64,000 bases of DNA from Streptomyces abyssomicinicus (lineage in GTDB: Bacteria > Actinomycetota > Actinomycetes > Streptomycetales > Streptomycetaceae): contig NZ_BBZI01000006.1 of the NCBI RefSeq assembly GCF_008974245.1, positions 1,101,126 to 1,165,125 of the forward strand. Reading direction: 5' to 3'. Numbering within the stretch: the stretch's first letter is position 1; each line of letters begins with the position of its first letter. The notes under the pieces were generated by a model. It was given only the letters and a program-made list of their open reading frames with translations, was not told where the DNA came from and did no database searches. Positions 9,005 to 18,281 of this stretch are shown in pieces. The position numbers were made by a program, and so were the translations under genes.

Positions 9005-9781
9005 ATGACTACGGCTCTGATCACAGGTTCGACGGCCGGCCTGGGCGCCGCCTTCGCACGGCAGCTGGCCGCCCGCGGGCACAACCTGGTGCTGGTGGCC
9101 AGGGACACCGAGCGGCTGCGCACGCAGGCGACCGAACTGCACGACCGGCACGGCATCGAGGCCGAGGTGCTCACCGCGGACCTCGCCGCCGACGAGGGCA
9201 TCGAGGCGGTGGCCGCCCGCCTGTCCGACCGCCGCGACCCCGTCGACCTGCTGGTCAACAACGCGGGCTTCGGCAACAAGGGCCGGTACCTGGAGGTCCC
9301 GGTCGCCGACGAGCTGCGGATGCTCAAGGTCCACTGCGAGGCGGTGCTGCGCCTGACCTCCGCGGCGGTCGAGGGGATGCGGGAGCGCAGGCGCGGCGGC
9401 GTGATCAACGTGGCCTCGGTGGCTGCCTTCCTCCCGCGCGGCACGTACGGCGCGTCCAAGGCGTGGGTCGTCCAGTTCACCCAGGGCGCGGCCCGCGACG
9501 TGGCGGCGGACGGCGTCCGCCTGATGGCCCTGTGCCCCGGCTTCGTGCGCACCGAGTTCCACGAGCGGGCGGGCATGGGCACGGACAACATCCCCGGCTG
9601 GATGTGGCTGGACGCCGACAAGGTCGTCACCGCGGCCCTCGCCGACCTCACCCGCGGCAAGACCGTCTCGATCCCGGACCCGCGCTACAAGACCCTGATG
9701 GGCCTGACCAAGCTGGTCCCGCGCAACCTGATCGGCGGCGTCTCCACGTCGGCGGGCCGGAAGTACGGGCCGGACCGCTGA
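9005..9781 (+). CDS. SDR family NAD(P)-dependent oxidoreductase
   Basis: A 258-aa classical short-chain dehydrogenase. The Rossmann motif is TGSTAGLGAAFA (residues 8-19), with an Arg after beta-2 (LVARD) that suggests NADP preference. Also present are NNAGFG and the catalytic Ser in INVASVAAF with YGASK (Tyr-x-x-x-Lys). The substrate cannot be told from sequence. The gene follows the MOSC gene by 62 nt but has its own -10 hexamer right at the start codon, so it is probably a separate leaderless transcript. The product is cytoplasmic. Confidence 0.93.
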   Translation: MTTALITGSTAGLGAAFARQLAARGHNLVLVARDTERLRTQATELHDRHGIEAEVLTADLAADEGIEAVAARLSDRRDPVDLLVNNAGFGNKGRYLEVPVADELRMLKVHCEAVLRLTSAAVEGMRERRRGGVINVASVAAFLPRGTYGASKAWVVQFTQGAARDVAADGVRLMALCPGFVRTEFHERAGMGTDNIPGWMWLDADKVVTAALADLTRGKTVSIPDPRYKTLMGLTKLVPRNLIGGVSTSAGRKYGPDR

Positions 9782-9905
9782 GCGGTTAATCATGGTGGCC
9801 CTGGACCGGGGGGCGATTAGGCTACGAGCAGCCGGGGCAGCTCCGACACCGGTGGGCGTCATGACCCAGCCGTGCTCCAGCCCACCACTCACCGATGGGA
9901 CTCCG

Positions 9906-10148
9906 ATGGCCAACCGACGCAACGACATGCTCGGCGTCGGCGGACAGCGCAAGAAGCTGTCCCGTTCCGATCAGAAGGCCTCCGTCACCGCCGGCTCCAA
10001 CAGCCGGCAGACGGCCGCCGAGCAGAAGCGGGAACTGCTCCGCAAGATGCGCGAGCGCACGCAGGGCACGGACGCGCGGACGGACGGCTCCGACGCGCAG
10101 ACGGACGGCTCCGACGCGCGGACGGACAGCTCCGACGCGCAGGGCTGA
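9906..10148 (+). CDS. Small DUF6243-like protein with repeat tail
   Basis: An 80-aa basic protein starting MANRRNDMLGVGGQRKKLSR, which matches a small streptomycete family I know as DUF6243 (from memory, not checked). It has no membrane segment. The first 50 residues are Lys/Arg-rich and helical (AAEQKRELLRKMRERTQG). The last ~25 are three 7-residue units DGSDAQT / DGSDART / DSSDAQG encoded by a 21-nt tandem repeat. The ATG at 9906 begins the conserved part; the upstream frame is open but unlike the family. The function is unknown; the basic head and acidic Ser/Asp tail might suit nucleic-acid binding. Confidence 0.75.
   Translation: MANRRNDMLGVGGQRKKLSRSDQKASVTAGSNSRQTAAEQKRELLRKMRERTQGTDARTDGSDAQTDGSDARTDSSDAQG
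10083..10145 (+). repeat. 21-nt tandem repeat, three units
   Basis: Three nearly identical 21-nt units (10083, 10104, 10125) encode the DGSDA(Q/R)T repeats at the end of the DUF6243-like protein. Confidence 0.85.
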
Positions 10149-10162
10149 GCCGTAAAGCACCG

Positions 10163-10189
10163 TGGCCGCCTCCCTCTGGGAGGCGGCCA
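10163..10189 (+). terminator. Terminator after DUF6243-like gene
   Basis: Perfect 12-bp stem TGGCCGCCTCCC / GGGAGGCGGCCA, loop TCT, 14 nt past the stop codon. Confidence 0.85.
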
Positions 10190-10325
10190 TCGTCGTTCCT
10201 CGCTCCGTCCGGTCTCGCCCGGCACCGGAGACGCCGGCGACGGCGACCCCTTCTCGTCGGGTTGACGAAAATAAGGTGGGCGCAATATCGTCAGAGGGAC
10301 GAAAACCGGTGCCAGGGAGGCCCTC

Positions 10326-11384
10326 ATGGCTGACATCATCAAGCGCTTCGGCATGCGCCACCTGCGCGGAACGCCCACCGCGCACATCCGGCACCACCGT
10401 TCCGGGCAGCTCGCGCACGAGGGGCCCGGGATCAGCTTCTGGTACCGGTCGCTGACCGCCGCGCTCTCCGAGGTTCCGGTGGACGACCGCGAACTCGCCA
10501 TGACCTTCCACGCCCGCACGGCCGACTTCCAGGACCTGACCGTGCAGGCCACCGTCACCTACCGGATCGGCGACCCCGCCGTCGCCGCCGAGCGACTGGA
10601 CTTCTCCATCGACCCGGACACCGGCATCTGGCGGGGCGCGCCCCTGGAGCAGCTCTCCACGCTGCTCACCGAGTCGGCACAGCAGCACGTGCTCGACGTG
10701 CTGGCCCGGACCCCGCTGGAGCGGGCGCTGGCGGACGGGGTCGGGCTGGTGCGGGAGAGGGTCGCGGCCGGGCTGGCCGCGGAGCCGCGGCTGCCGGCGA
10801 CCGGCATCGAGATCGTCACCGTGCGGGTGGTGGCACTGCGGCCGGAGCCCGAGGTGGAGCGGGCGCTGCGCACCCCGGCGCGGGAGCGGATCCAGCAGGA
10901 GGCGGACCGCGCCACCTACGAGCGGCGGGCGGTGGCGGTGGAACGGGAGCGGACCATCGCCGAGAACGAGCTGGCCAGCAAGATCGAACTGGCCCGGCGC
11001 GAGGAGCAGCTGGTCGACCAGCACGGCACCAACGCGCGCCGCCAGGCTGAGGAGAAGGCGGCAGCCGACGCGGTGCGCGCCGAGGCCGAGGCGGCGCGCA
11101 CGGTGCGGCTGGCACAGGCTCAGGCACAGGCGGAACGGGAGACCGGCGCGGCCAAGGCCGAGGCGCAGGCCGCCTGGCTGCGGGTGCACGCCGAGGTCGA
11201 CGCCGGCACGCTGCGGGCGCTGACCGGCATGCAGCTCGCCCAGCACGTCCCGGACATCGCGAACCTCACCATCTCGCCGGACGTCCTCACCGGCCTGCTC
11301 GCGAAGCTGGCCGGGGGCGGCACCGTTCCCGGCACCGGCAGGGGCACCGGCACCGGTACCGGCACCGGAGGGACCGCGGCATGA
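10326..11384 (+). CDS. SPFH (band 7) domain protein
   Basis: A 352-aa prohibitin/flotillin-type protein. The SPFH core spans about residues 15-190 (RHLRGTPTAHIRHHRSGQL, ELAMTFHARTADFQDLTVQATVTYRIGD, GIEIVTVRVVALRP). It is followed by a long Ala/Glu/Arg coiled-coil (about 190-290) and a C-terminal GTGTGTGTGG tail. No N-terminal membrane segment is visible, which is unusual; membrane contact may need a partner or oligomerisation. The start ATG has GGGAGG at good spacing. The stop overlaps the next start by 4 nt (ATGA), so it is translationally coupled to the NAD-kinase-like gene. The coupling hints at a shared process, but none is known to me. Confidence 0.88.
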   Translation: MADIIKRFGMRHLRGTPTAHIRHHRSGQLAHEGPGISFWYRSLTAALSEVPVDDRELAMTFHARTADFQDLTVQATVTYRIGDPAVAAERLDFSIDPDTGIWRGAPLEQLSTLLTESAQQHVLDVLARTPLERALADGVGLVRERVAAGLAAEPRLPATGIEIVTVRVVALRPEPEVERALRTPARERIQQEADRATYERRAVAVERERTIAENELASKIELARREEQLVDQHGTNARRQAEEKAAADAVRAEAEAARTVRLAQAQAQAERETGAAKAEAQAAWLRVHAEVDAGTLRALTGMQLAQHVPDIANLTISPDVLTGLLAKLAGGGTVPGTGRGTGTGTGTGGTAA

Positions 11385-12283
11385 GTCTCGCGCCGCGCGC
11401 CGTGGTGGTGCACCGGGCCACCGAGTACGAGGAGCTGGTGGCCCGGCACGGCACCCACGGCCAGGCCGCCTTCTTCCTCTCCTCCCGCGGCCGGAGCATC
11501 GACGAGGTCGCCGAACGCCACGCGCGGACCCGCCGCGCGCTGGCCGAGGTGGCGGCCGCCATACCGCTGACCTGGCGGCAGGCGCGGGTCGAGCGGCGCG
11601 ACGTGGACCGGTTCCTGTTCGCACCGGAGGACGTGGTGGTCGTGGTCGGCCAGGACGGCCTGGTCGCCAACGTCGCCAAGTACCTCGCCGGCCAGCCGGT
11701 GATCGGCATCGACACCGACCCGGGCCGCAACCCGGGTGTCCTGGTCCGGCACCGCCCCGCCGCCGCACGGCGGCTCCTGCCCCACGCGGCACTGCCCTCC
11801 GTCCGGGCCGACGAGCTCACCATGGTCGAGGCCGTCGCGGACGACACCCAGCGGCTTACCGCCCTCAACGAGATCTACCTGGGCGCCCCCGGCCACCGGA
11901 CCGCCCGCTACCGCCTGGCTCTCGACGCCCCCTCAGCCCCCACCGAGTCGCAGGCGTCCTCCGGCGTCCTGATCGGCACCGGCACGGGCGCGACCGGCTG
12001 GATCCGCTCCGTGTGGCAGGAGCGCCCCGGCCAAGCCCAGCTGCCCCTCCCCCGCCCGACCGAGGACCGCCTCCTCTGGTACGTCCGCGAGGCCTGGCCG
12101 TCCCCCGGCACGGGCACCTCCCTGGTCGCCGGCGAACTGGCCGCCCGCGCCCGCCTCTCCCTCACCGTCGAGTCCGAGCACCTGGTGGCCTTCGGCGACG
12201 GCATGGAGGACGACGCCCTCGACCTGACCTGGGGCCAGACCGTCCGCGTCGGCGTCTGCGCGGACCGCCTGCGGCTGGTGTGA
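11381..12283 (+). CDS. NAD kinase-like protein, function unknown
   Basis: A 300-aa protein with traces of the NAD kinase/DAGK fold: VVVVVGQDGLVANVAKYL (residues 85-102) where NAD kinases have GGDGT, NE in LNEIYLG (Asn163-Glu164), and GTGTGATGW (199-207) where NAD kinases have a TPTGSTAY-like stretch. Asp92 is retained while the second Gly of the GGDGT motif is Gln. A late CxxH-like motif is absent. It may still phosphorylate a nucleotide, or only bind one. It is translationally coupled to the SPFH gene. It is too divergent to replace the housekeeping ppnK gene with any confidence. A short GC hairpin follows the stop codon. Confidence 0.7.
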   Translation: MSLAPRAVVVHRATEYEELVARHGTHGQAAFFLSSRGRSIDEVAERHARTRRALAEVAAAIPLTWRQARVERRDVDRFLFAPEDVVVVVGQDGLVANVAKYLAGQPVIGIDTDPGRNPGVLVRHRPAAARRLLPHAALPSVRADELTMVEAVADDTQRLTALNEIYLGAPGHRTARYRLALDAPSAPTESQASSGVLIGTGTGATGWIRSVWQERPGQAQLPLPRPTEDRLLWYVREAWPSPGTGTSLVAGELAARARLSLTVESEHLVAFGDGMEDDALDLTWGQTVRVGVCADRLRLV

Positions 12284-12301
12284 CGGCCCTCGGACGGGCC
12301 G
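12284..12301 (+). terminator. Weak terminator after the SPFH operon
   Basis: 6-bp stem CGGCCC / GGGCCG, loop TCGGAC, directly after the stop. It marks the edge of a lower-GC accessory patch. Confidence 0.4.
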
Positions 12302-12537
12302 CGGCGGGTCCTGCCGCGGACTGGTCCGGTTTCGTGCGGATACCCAAGCAAGACGGAGCGCTCGTCATCGACCGGAATGTTCGCCACGACCGGCATCACG
12401 ATCGATGAGGCGACAACAGACGCGGTCGACCGCTGCAGAAGGGTCGGCCGGACCGGCAGGGGCGCCGGATTCTCCTCGCAGACGACCGCTTACACCCGCA
12501 TGCGCTCCGCTCGCTCCGCACTGTCTGCCATTCCCGG

Positions 12538-13248
12538 TCACACGTCCGGCGCATGTTCCGGCAATGGCGGACTGTTGAGGCAATCGGCCTTCTTCACCGC
12601 CACTCGTGCAGCGTCAAGCAACACGTCGAAACGCGATACCGCACCGGTTTCCCCAGCAAGGGTGTCCTTCATCGTGACCTCGATCGCCACCCGCTCTCCC
12701 TGTGCACTCATCGCGCCTTTGACCTGGCACTTCACGTAGACGGAGTTCCGGTTTCCTCGCTTCTCGTCGGGAGCCCACGCCACCAACTTGACGTCTCCGT
12801 CCATCTCCGTGACATGGGTCCCCTTTCCCATGGCCCCCGCCACAAGCTCCTCGAAGGGGAAGGTCCCTGGGCCGAGCTTGATCGTGACCGGACCCTCGGC
12901 GCTCATCACCCCCTCAGGCACCAGTCGGCATACCGTCGGCAGGGAACGAAGGAAGTAGACGCTGTCAGTTTCAGGGGTCCAGGAGCGGGCGTTGCTGCGA
13001 AATCGCTCCACCGCCTCATTCGCATCCTGTGCATCACGGGACGATTCAGCGAGCGCAGCGCCATGGGTCCTCTCCGACCACTCAACGCCATCGGCGCCGA
13101 TTAACTCCCGGCAGCCAGCGCTTCTTTGTGCCGGGGAGGAGGACGAATGCGCTTCGACGTCACCACCGGACGACCCGCACGACGTCAGCCCTCCGGCCAG
13201 GCAGATCAGCAGAAGGGGAGCGACTCCGGTCACACCTGCTCTGCGCAT
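12538..13248 (-). CDS. Putative secreted lipoprotein
   Basis: A 236-aa exported lipoprotein. It has a basic start MRRAGVTG, a hydrophobic core, then lipobox LTSC followed by GSSGGD, typical of a type II signal. The mature part is Ser-rich then globular, with two further cysteine pairs (AGCREL, TVCRLV, VKCQV, ADCLN) that could form disulfides. No known domain is recognised. The ATG at 13248 overlaps the stop of the upstream gene (TGATG) with GGAG 5 nt before, so the two are coupled. Third-position A/T is higher here than in flanking housekeeping genes, consistent with an accessory origin. Confidence 0.75.
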   Translation of the reverse strand: MRRAGVTGVAPLLLICLAGGLTSCGSSGGDVEAHSSSSPAQRSAGCRELIGADGVEWSERTHGAALAESSRDAQDANEAVERFRSNARSWTPETDSVYFLRSLPTVCRLVPEGVMSAEGPVTIKLGPGTFPFEELVAGAMGKGTHVTEMDGDVKLVAWAPDEKRGNRNSVYVKCQVKGAMSAQGERVAIEVTMKDTLAGETGAVSRFDVLLDAARVAVKKADCLNSPPLPEHAPDV

Positions 13249-14018
13249 CACTTCTCCACGTCGTCGGTATCCGTCACGATCCTGCCCCTGTTGTAGGCAT
13301 CGTCCATTTCCTCGATCACATCCTGAACAGCTCCCGACGGCATGCCCGTCTGCAGCAAGTACTCGCGCAAAGGGCTGGCAGCGTTTGCCTGGTTGGCAAA
13401 CTTGGCGCCGTCGAGCGTCTTGATGGCCTCATGCGCGTTCTTGAACTCGTTCTCCTTGAGCCAGTCCATCATGTGGTTTCCCACGGCCGTCTCCACGGCA
13501 CTTCCCACGGTGTCGACGACGATGGGCACCGCCACCGCCCCGACCCCGGCAGTAGGGGCCGTCACGAGACCGGCACCCACCCCGACAAGTGCTCCTGCTC
13601 CGTACTCGATCCAGGCAGCCTGCTTTTCCAGCTCCTGGTTTCGCTTGTCGGCCTCGTCCTTGTACTGACCGGCAATGGCCTCCATACGAGGCTCGTCGAT
13701 CAACCCGTGCATGCGGATGCTGCGCTCCGCCGCGTTGATGGCGTCCGCCTGACTGTCTCCATGGGCCGCCATCAGGCTGGTCCCGTAGATCTGCTGCGCT
13801 TGTGCGAGGGTCTGGTGTGCTCCCTCGTCAGCTGCGATGTTGCGCAGGAAGCCGACCGTGTTGGCCACTCCGAAGTCTCGCAAGCGGGCGTCGTCCCTCC
13901 CGTAATACCCGTCTCGGTCAGCCAGGTCCCCCATACCGCCCCAGTTCGCCATGGAGTAGTTGACGCTGTCCACTCCACTGCTGGTAATCGCCGGAGACGG
14001 CGAGCGTGCCGAGGGCAC
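13248..14018 (-). CDS. Hypothetical protein, probable C-terminal part of a WXG-associated protein
   Basis: A frame of about 256 aa with no clear start; GTG at 14018 is the longest option, and MANWGGMGDLADRDGYYG may be nearer the truth. The middle is helical and charged (AIAGQYKDEADKRNQELEKQAAWIEYGAG) and is followed by a Gly/Ala/Val hydrophobic stretch (GALVGVGAGLVTAPTAGVGAV). The end is helical (EAIKTLDGAKFANQANAASPLREYL). This looks like the C-terminal end of the large streptomycete proteins that start with MAWxEWEQLK. The matching N-terminus lies just upstream in another frame, so this is likely a shortened, frameshifted remnant, though it keeps coupling to the lipoprotein gene. Confidence 0.55.
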   Translation of the reverse strand: MPSARSPSPAITSSGVDSVNYSMANWGGMGDLADRDGYYGRDDARLRDFGVANTVGFLRNIAADEGAHQTLAQAQQIYGTSLMAAHGDSQADAINAAERSIRMHGLIDEPRMEAIAGQYKDEADKRNQELEKQAAWIEYGAGALVGVGAGLVTAPTAGVGAVAVPIVVDTVGSAVETAVGNHMMDWLKENEFKNAHEAIKTLDGAKFANQANAASPLREYLLQTGMPSGAVQDVIEEMDDAYNRGRIVTDTDDVEK

Positions 14019-14160
14019 GCAGCTGCTGGTGCTGGACCTTCAGGTCAGGGCCGCTGCTGCCGCCCTGGCCGGCGGCGTGCTGGTTGAGCCGCATCCCGCC
14101 CGACGGGGCGGAGGGTGCGGCCCCCTCCGCCTTCAACTGCTCCCACTCTTCCCAGGCCAT
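13918..14160 (-). pseudogene. N-terminal fragment of a WXG-like protein, frameshifted
   Basis: Starts MAWEEWEQLKAEGA, continues MRLNQ and DLKVQHQQLRALGTLA, matching the opening of streptomycete WXG-type helical proteins as I recall them. It then loses similarity and stops at 13918. The sequence expected to follow sits in a different frame of the overlapping 13248-14018 reading frame, and the usual central part is missing. A frameshift plus an internal deletion near 13980-14018 would explain this. Confidence 0.5.
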
Positions 14161-14438
14161 GTCCCCCGCGCCTCCCCCGTGGTCCGGTCTCGCACCGGCG
14201 TGACACCAGTCGTACCAAGCGACCTTGGGGCCTAGTGGCGGTCAGGAACGGAACTGACCGAAACCGAGCAGCAACGGCGCGCTCAGCACCGGCGGTTCCG
14301 CGGGCTCGACGCCTGGTGGGGGCCCTGAGCGTGGAACGCCCGTGCGGACGGTCAGTGAATTGGGGCCTGGCGTGACTCTTGCGGGTGAATCAGCGACTGG
14401 GGAGGGTGCCAGGAGCTTGCATATTCACTCTTCGCGCA
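14161..14438. other. Non-coding gap
   Basis: About 280 nt between the WXG-like remnant and the next promoter. I see no convincing gene, hairpin or repeat in it. Confidence 0.4.
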
Positions 14439-14466
14439 TGGACACATACGCAGCGTGCAGTAGCGT
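14439..14466 (+). promoter_or_regulatory. Probable promoter of the winged-helix gene
   Basis: TGGACA, 16 nt, TAGCGT, about 110 nt before the start codon and ahead of a structured leader. It is close to the housekeeping consensus. Confidence 0.45.
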
Positions 14467-14514
14467 CGTCTCGTCAACCTGACCCGCCGCGGGTCCGGTT
14501 GGCGCAAACAAAAC

Positions 14515-14577
14515 GGCCCCCGGGACGGTTGCACCCGTCCGCGAGGGCCTTGAACCACAAGTGGAATGAGGCTCCAC
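14515..14577 (+). promoter_or_regulatory. Structured 5' leader with nested hairpins
   Basis: First hairpin: GGCCC and GGACGG paired with CCGTCC and GGGCC (14515-14549). Then two mutually exclusive stems share GTGG: CCAC-AA-GTGG (14555-14564) and GTGGA-ATGAGGC-TCCAC (14561-14577). The second stem would hold the TGAGG ribosome-site candidate in its loop, just before the GTG start. This arrangement suggests control of transcription or translation of the following gene. Confidence 0.5.
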
Positions 14578-14578
14578 G

Positions 14579-15655
14579 GTGATCTGCCGCAACTTTATCG
14601 CGCCCAAGCGCGCCTTCACCCAGCTGGCCAACGAGATCATCCGGCACCCGCGACTGTCCTCGGACGCCGCCCGCATCCTGACCTGGCAGCTCTCCCTCCC
14701 GCCCGGTGCGACCGAGACGCTGTCGGAGACCGCGAAGCGCGCCCGCATCGGCGGGTCGGCCTTCACCACCGCCAAGCGGCAGCTCATCGCCGAGGGCTAT
14801 GTCCACGAGCGGCGCGTGCCGGTCGAGCGGGGCCGCTGGAGCACGCAGCAGCTCGTCTCCAGCGTGCCGCTGCGGCCGGGTGAGGGGCTCAAGCTTCTCG
14901 CGGCCGTGCCGGCGCAGGGGAAGGACACCACGCATCGGGTAACGCCGCAGGTCGGGCCGAGTAGCCACCTTCCGGCCGTCGGTCGGCCGACAGCCCGGCC
15001 GACCGGCGGTCAACCCCTCCAGAACATGGAAGAGAAGGAAAAGACTTCCCACCATCCGGCGGCGGCCGGGGACGCGGCGGTAACCGGGGCGACCTCGGTG
15101 GAAGCCTCCGCCACGGACGGGCCTGCGGCAACGCCGGCAACAGCTCCTGGCGGCCGAGCCAGGGACGACAGCAGCGACAGTGGCACCAGCGGCACCAGCG
15201 GCGGTCCCGCGTCCGAAGCGCTGGACCAGGCCCGCGCGCTCGTCGAAGCGTTCCCGGCGCTCGATCCCGACCTGAGGGGCATCCCTCGCGCCATGCGGCC
15301 CGAGCTGACGCGCCTCACCGCACGCTGGCTGGCCGCGGGGCACACCCCCGCCGACGTACGCAGCCACGTCCTGCGCGGCCTGCCCGCGGACGGAGCCCCG
15401 GTCCGCAGACCCGGTGGCCTCCTGCGCTACCTGCTGACCGACGTACCGCCGCTCCCCACCGCCGCCCGCGCGCTCACCCCGCCGCCCGAGGCTCCACCGC
15501 GGCCCCAACCGCTGCGGGAGTGCGAAGGCGACCGTCACGACCACCCCACGATGTTCCGGCCCACCCAGGACGAGTCCCTCTGTCCCGGCTGCCTCGCCTC
15601 GATCGCGGGAGCTGGGACGGTCGGCGATCAGACGGGCGGGGACGCCTGGGTGTAG
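14579..15655 (+). CDS. Winged-helix DNA-binding protein with zinc-finger-like C-terminus
   Basis: A 358-aa protein. The N-terminal 100 residues look like a replication-initiator or GntR-type winged helix: RAFTQLANEIIRHPRLSSDAARILTWQLSLPPG, then ARIGGSAFTTAKRQLIAEGYVHERRV. The centre (about 110-215) is a disordered Ala/Thr/Ser/Gly linker. A helical domain follows (LDQARALVEAFPALDPDLRGIP to HTPADVRSHVLRGLPADG). The last part has CEGDRHDHPTMF and LCPGCLASI, a possible Cys/His metal site. The start is GTG at 14579 after TGAGG. This is a common streptomycete type often seen in accessory regions. No target is known. Confidence 0.75.
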   Translation: MICRNFIAPKRAFTQLANEIIRHPRLSSDAARILTWQLSLPPGATETLSETAKRARIGGSAFTTAKRQLIAEGYVHERRVPVERGRWSTQQLVSSVPLRPGEGLKLLAAVPAQGKDTTHRVTPQVGPSSHLPAVGRPTARPTGGQPLQNMEEKEKTSHHPAAAGDAAVTGATSVEASATDGPAATPATAPGGRARDDSSDSGTSGTSGGPASEALDQARALVEAFPALDPDLRGIPRAMRPELTRLTARWLAAGHTPADVRSHVLRGLPADGAPVRRPGGLLRYLLTDVPPLPTAARALTPPPEAPPRPQPLRECEGDRHDHPTMFRPTQDESLCPGCLASIAGAGTVGDQTGGDAWV

Positions 15656-15696
15656 CCCTCGGCGAGGGATCGCCGCCCGTGGACGGCCCGCACGCG

Positions 15697-15739
15697 CCGA
15701 GGCCCGGCGTCCCGCGGGGAGCGGGAGGCCGGGCCTCGG
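15697..15739. terminator. Bidirectional terminator between the winged-helix gene and groEL
   Basis: Perfect 12-bp outer stem CCGAGGCCCGGC / GCCGGGCCTCGG, with an inner CCCGC / GCGGG stem, between two convergent genes. Confidence 0.85.
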
Positions 15740-15764
15740 GGTGGTACGGGTGGAGCGGGGTGGG

Positions 15765-17402
<1,638 letters not shown>

Positions 17403-17471
17403 TCAGCCCTCTCGGGAGAATGCGGTGTATCGCCGTTGTGTCGGAGCAATACGAAGTCTTGAAAAAGCGAA

Positions 17472-17516
17472 CTGCGCCCCGGCGCCCGGCTTATGGCGCG
17501 GGGGCCCGGGGCGCAG
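17472..17516 (-). terminator. Attenuator between groES and groEL1
   Basis: On the minus strand an 11-bp perfect stem (CTGCGCCCCGG / CCGGGGCGCAG, with further inner pairing) is followed by TTCGCTTTTTC. This is a rare U-rich intrinsic terminator in such GC-rich DNA. It should let groES message exceed groEL1 message. Confidence 0.75.
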
Positions 17517-17614
17517 CTCGGTGCTTCAGGAGAAGCGGGCTTCGGCGGGAGCGAGCACGCGGTCGACCGAACGAGCGTCGATCGGGCGGGCAGGCTCCGG
17601 CGAAGCGGGGTGAA

Positions 17615-17923
17615 TTACTTCTCGATGACCGCGAGGACGTCGCGGGACGAGAGGACGAGGTACTCCTCGCCGTTGTACTTCACCTCGGTGCCGCCGTACT
17701 TGCTGTAGAGCACGATGTCGCCGACCTTGACGTCGAGCGGCAGGCGCTCGCCGTTCTCGAAGCGGCCCGGGCCCACGGCCAGGATGACGCCCTCCTGGGG
17801 CTTCTCCTTGGCGGTGTCCGGAATGACCAGGCCAGAGGCCGTGGTCTGCTCGGCGTCGAGCGGCTGGACCACGATGCGGTCCTCGAGCGGCTTGATGGCA
17901 ACCTTGGAGCTGGCGGTCGTCAC
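17615..17923 (-). CDS. groES: Co-chaperonin GroES (10 kDa)
   Basis: 102-residue lid of the GroEL chamber. It shows [35 protein letters not shown] with the mobile loop in the middle, [15 protein letters not shown], and the closing [17 protein letters not shown]. The GTG start has a strong GGGGGAGG upstream. It is the first gene of the groES-groEL1 operon. The promoter and two CIRCE elements sit 100-170 nt upstream, so heat or HrcA control is expected. Confidence 0.98.
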   Translation of the reverse strand: MTTASSKVAIKPLEDRIVVQPLDAEQTTASGLVIPDTAKEKPQEGVILAVGPGRFENGERLPLDVKVGDIVLYSKYGGTEVKYNGEEYLVLSSRDVLAVIEK

Positions 17924-18020
17924 GATCCGACCTCCCCCTTCGGAGATCTCACGGGGTTAACTGTCTGAGGTGGCGACCAGGTGGATCCGTCGTCGCGGGT
18001 GCCGGACCTGCCCGTCGCTA

Positions 18021-18047
18021 CTGGCACTCACCTGGGGCGAGTGCCAG
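18021..18047. promoter_or_regulatory. CIRCE operator 1 (HrcA site)
   Basis: Perfect inverted repeat CTGGCACTC-N9-GAGTGCCAG, downstream of the -10 box of the groES promoter. Confidence 0.92.
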
Positions 18048-18052
18048 AGCTG

Positions 18053-18082
18053 AGACTATGACCGGGGTTAGCACTCGGTCAA
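18053..18082 (-). promoter_or_regulatory. groES promoter
   Basis: Minus strand TTGACC, 18 nt, TAGTCT. The -35 lies inside the spacer of CIRCE 2, and CIRCE 1 covers the start-site region, so HrcA can block both ends. Confidence 0.8.
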
Positions 18083-18094
18083 GCGGAGTGCCAA
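18068..18094. promoter_or_regulatory. CIRCE operator 2 (HrcA site)
   Basis: TTAGCACTC-N9-GAGTGCCAA, one mismatch from a perfect inverted repeat, overlapping the -35 box of the groES promoter. Confidence 0.92.
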
Positions 18095-18269
18095 TTTCCC
18101 GGCGGGTTGCGCGAACTCCCGCGGCAGGGCAAGGCGTCCCGCCCGCACTCTCCCCGCCCCCGCCGCCCTGCCCTCACCGTCCCGCGGCGCGGGCGGGTGG
18201 GCCCGGTGGAGAGTGGAAGGCAGGGACGGGGACGGCGGGGACGGTGGGAACGGGGGCACTGGGGACGGG

Positions 18270-18275
18270 GACAAT
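18270..18275 (+). promoter_or_regulatory. -10 element, leaderless methyltransferase gene
   Basis: GACAAT 6 nt before the GTG start, one change from TACAAT. Confidence 0.4.
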
Positions 18276-18281
18276 GGGGCG

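Noticed and set aside
12377..12739. 120-aa plus-strand frame opposite the lipoprotein gene
   Set aside because: No ribosome site, no family resemblance, and it overlaps the lipoprotein gene, which has a clear signal and coupled start.
18213..18281. N-terminal extension of the THUMP-like methyltransferase
   Set aside because: It encodes only Gly/Asp repeats from a simple GGGGAC tract and lies upstream of a good leaderless start signal.
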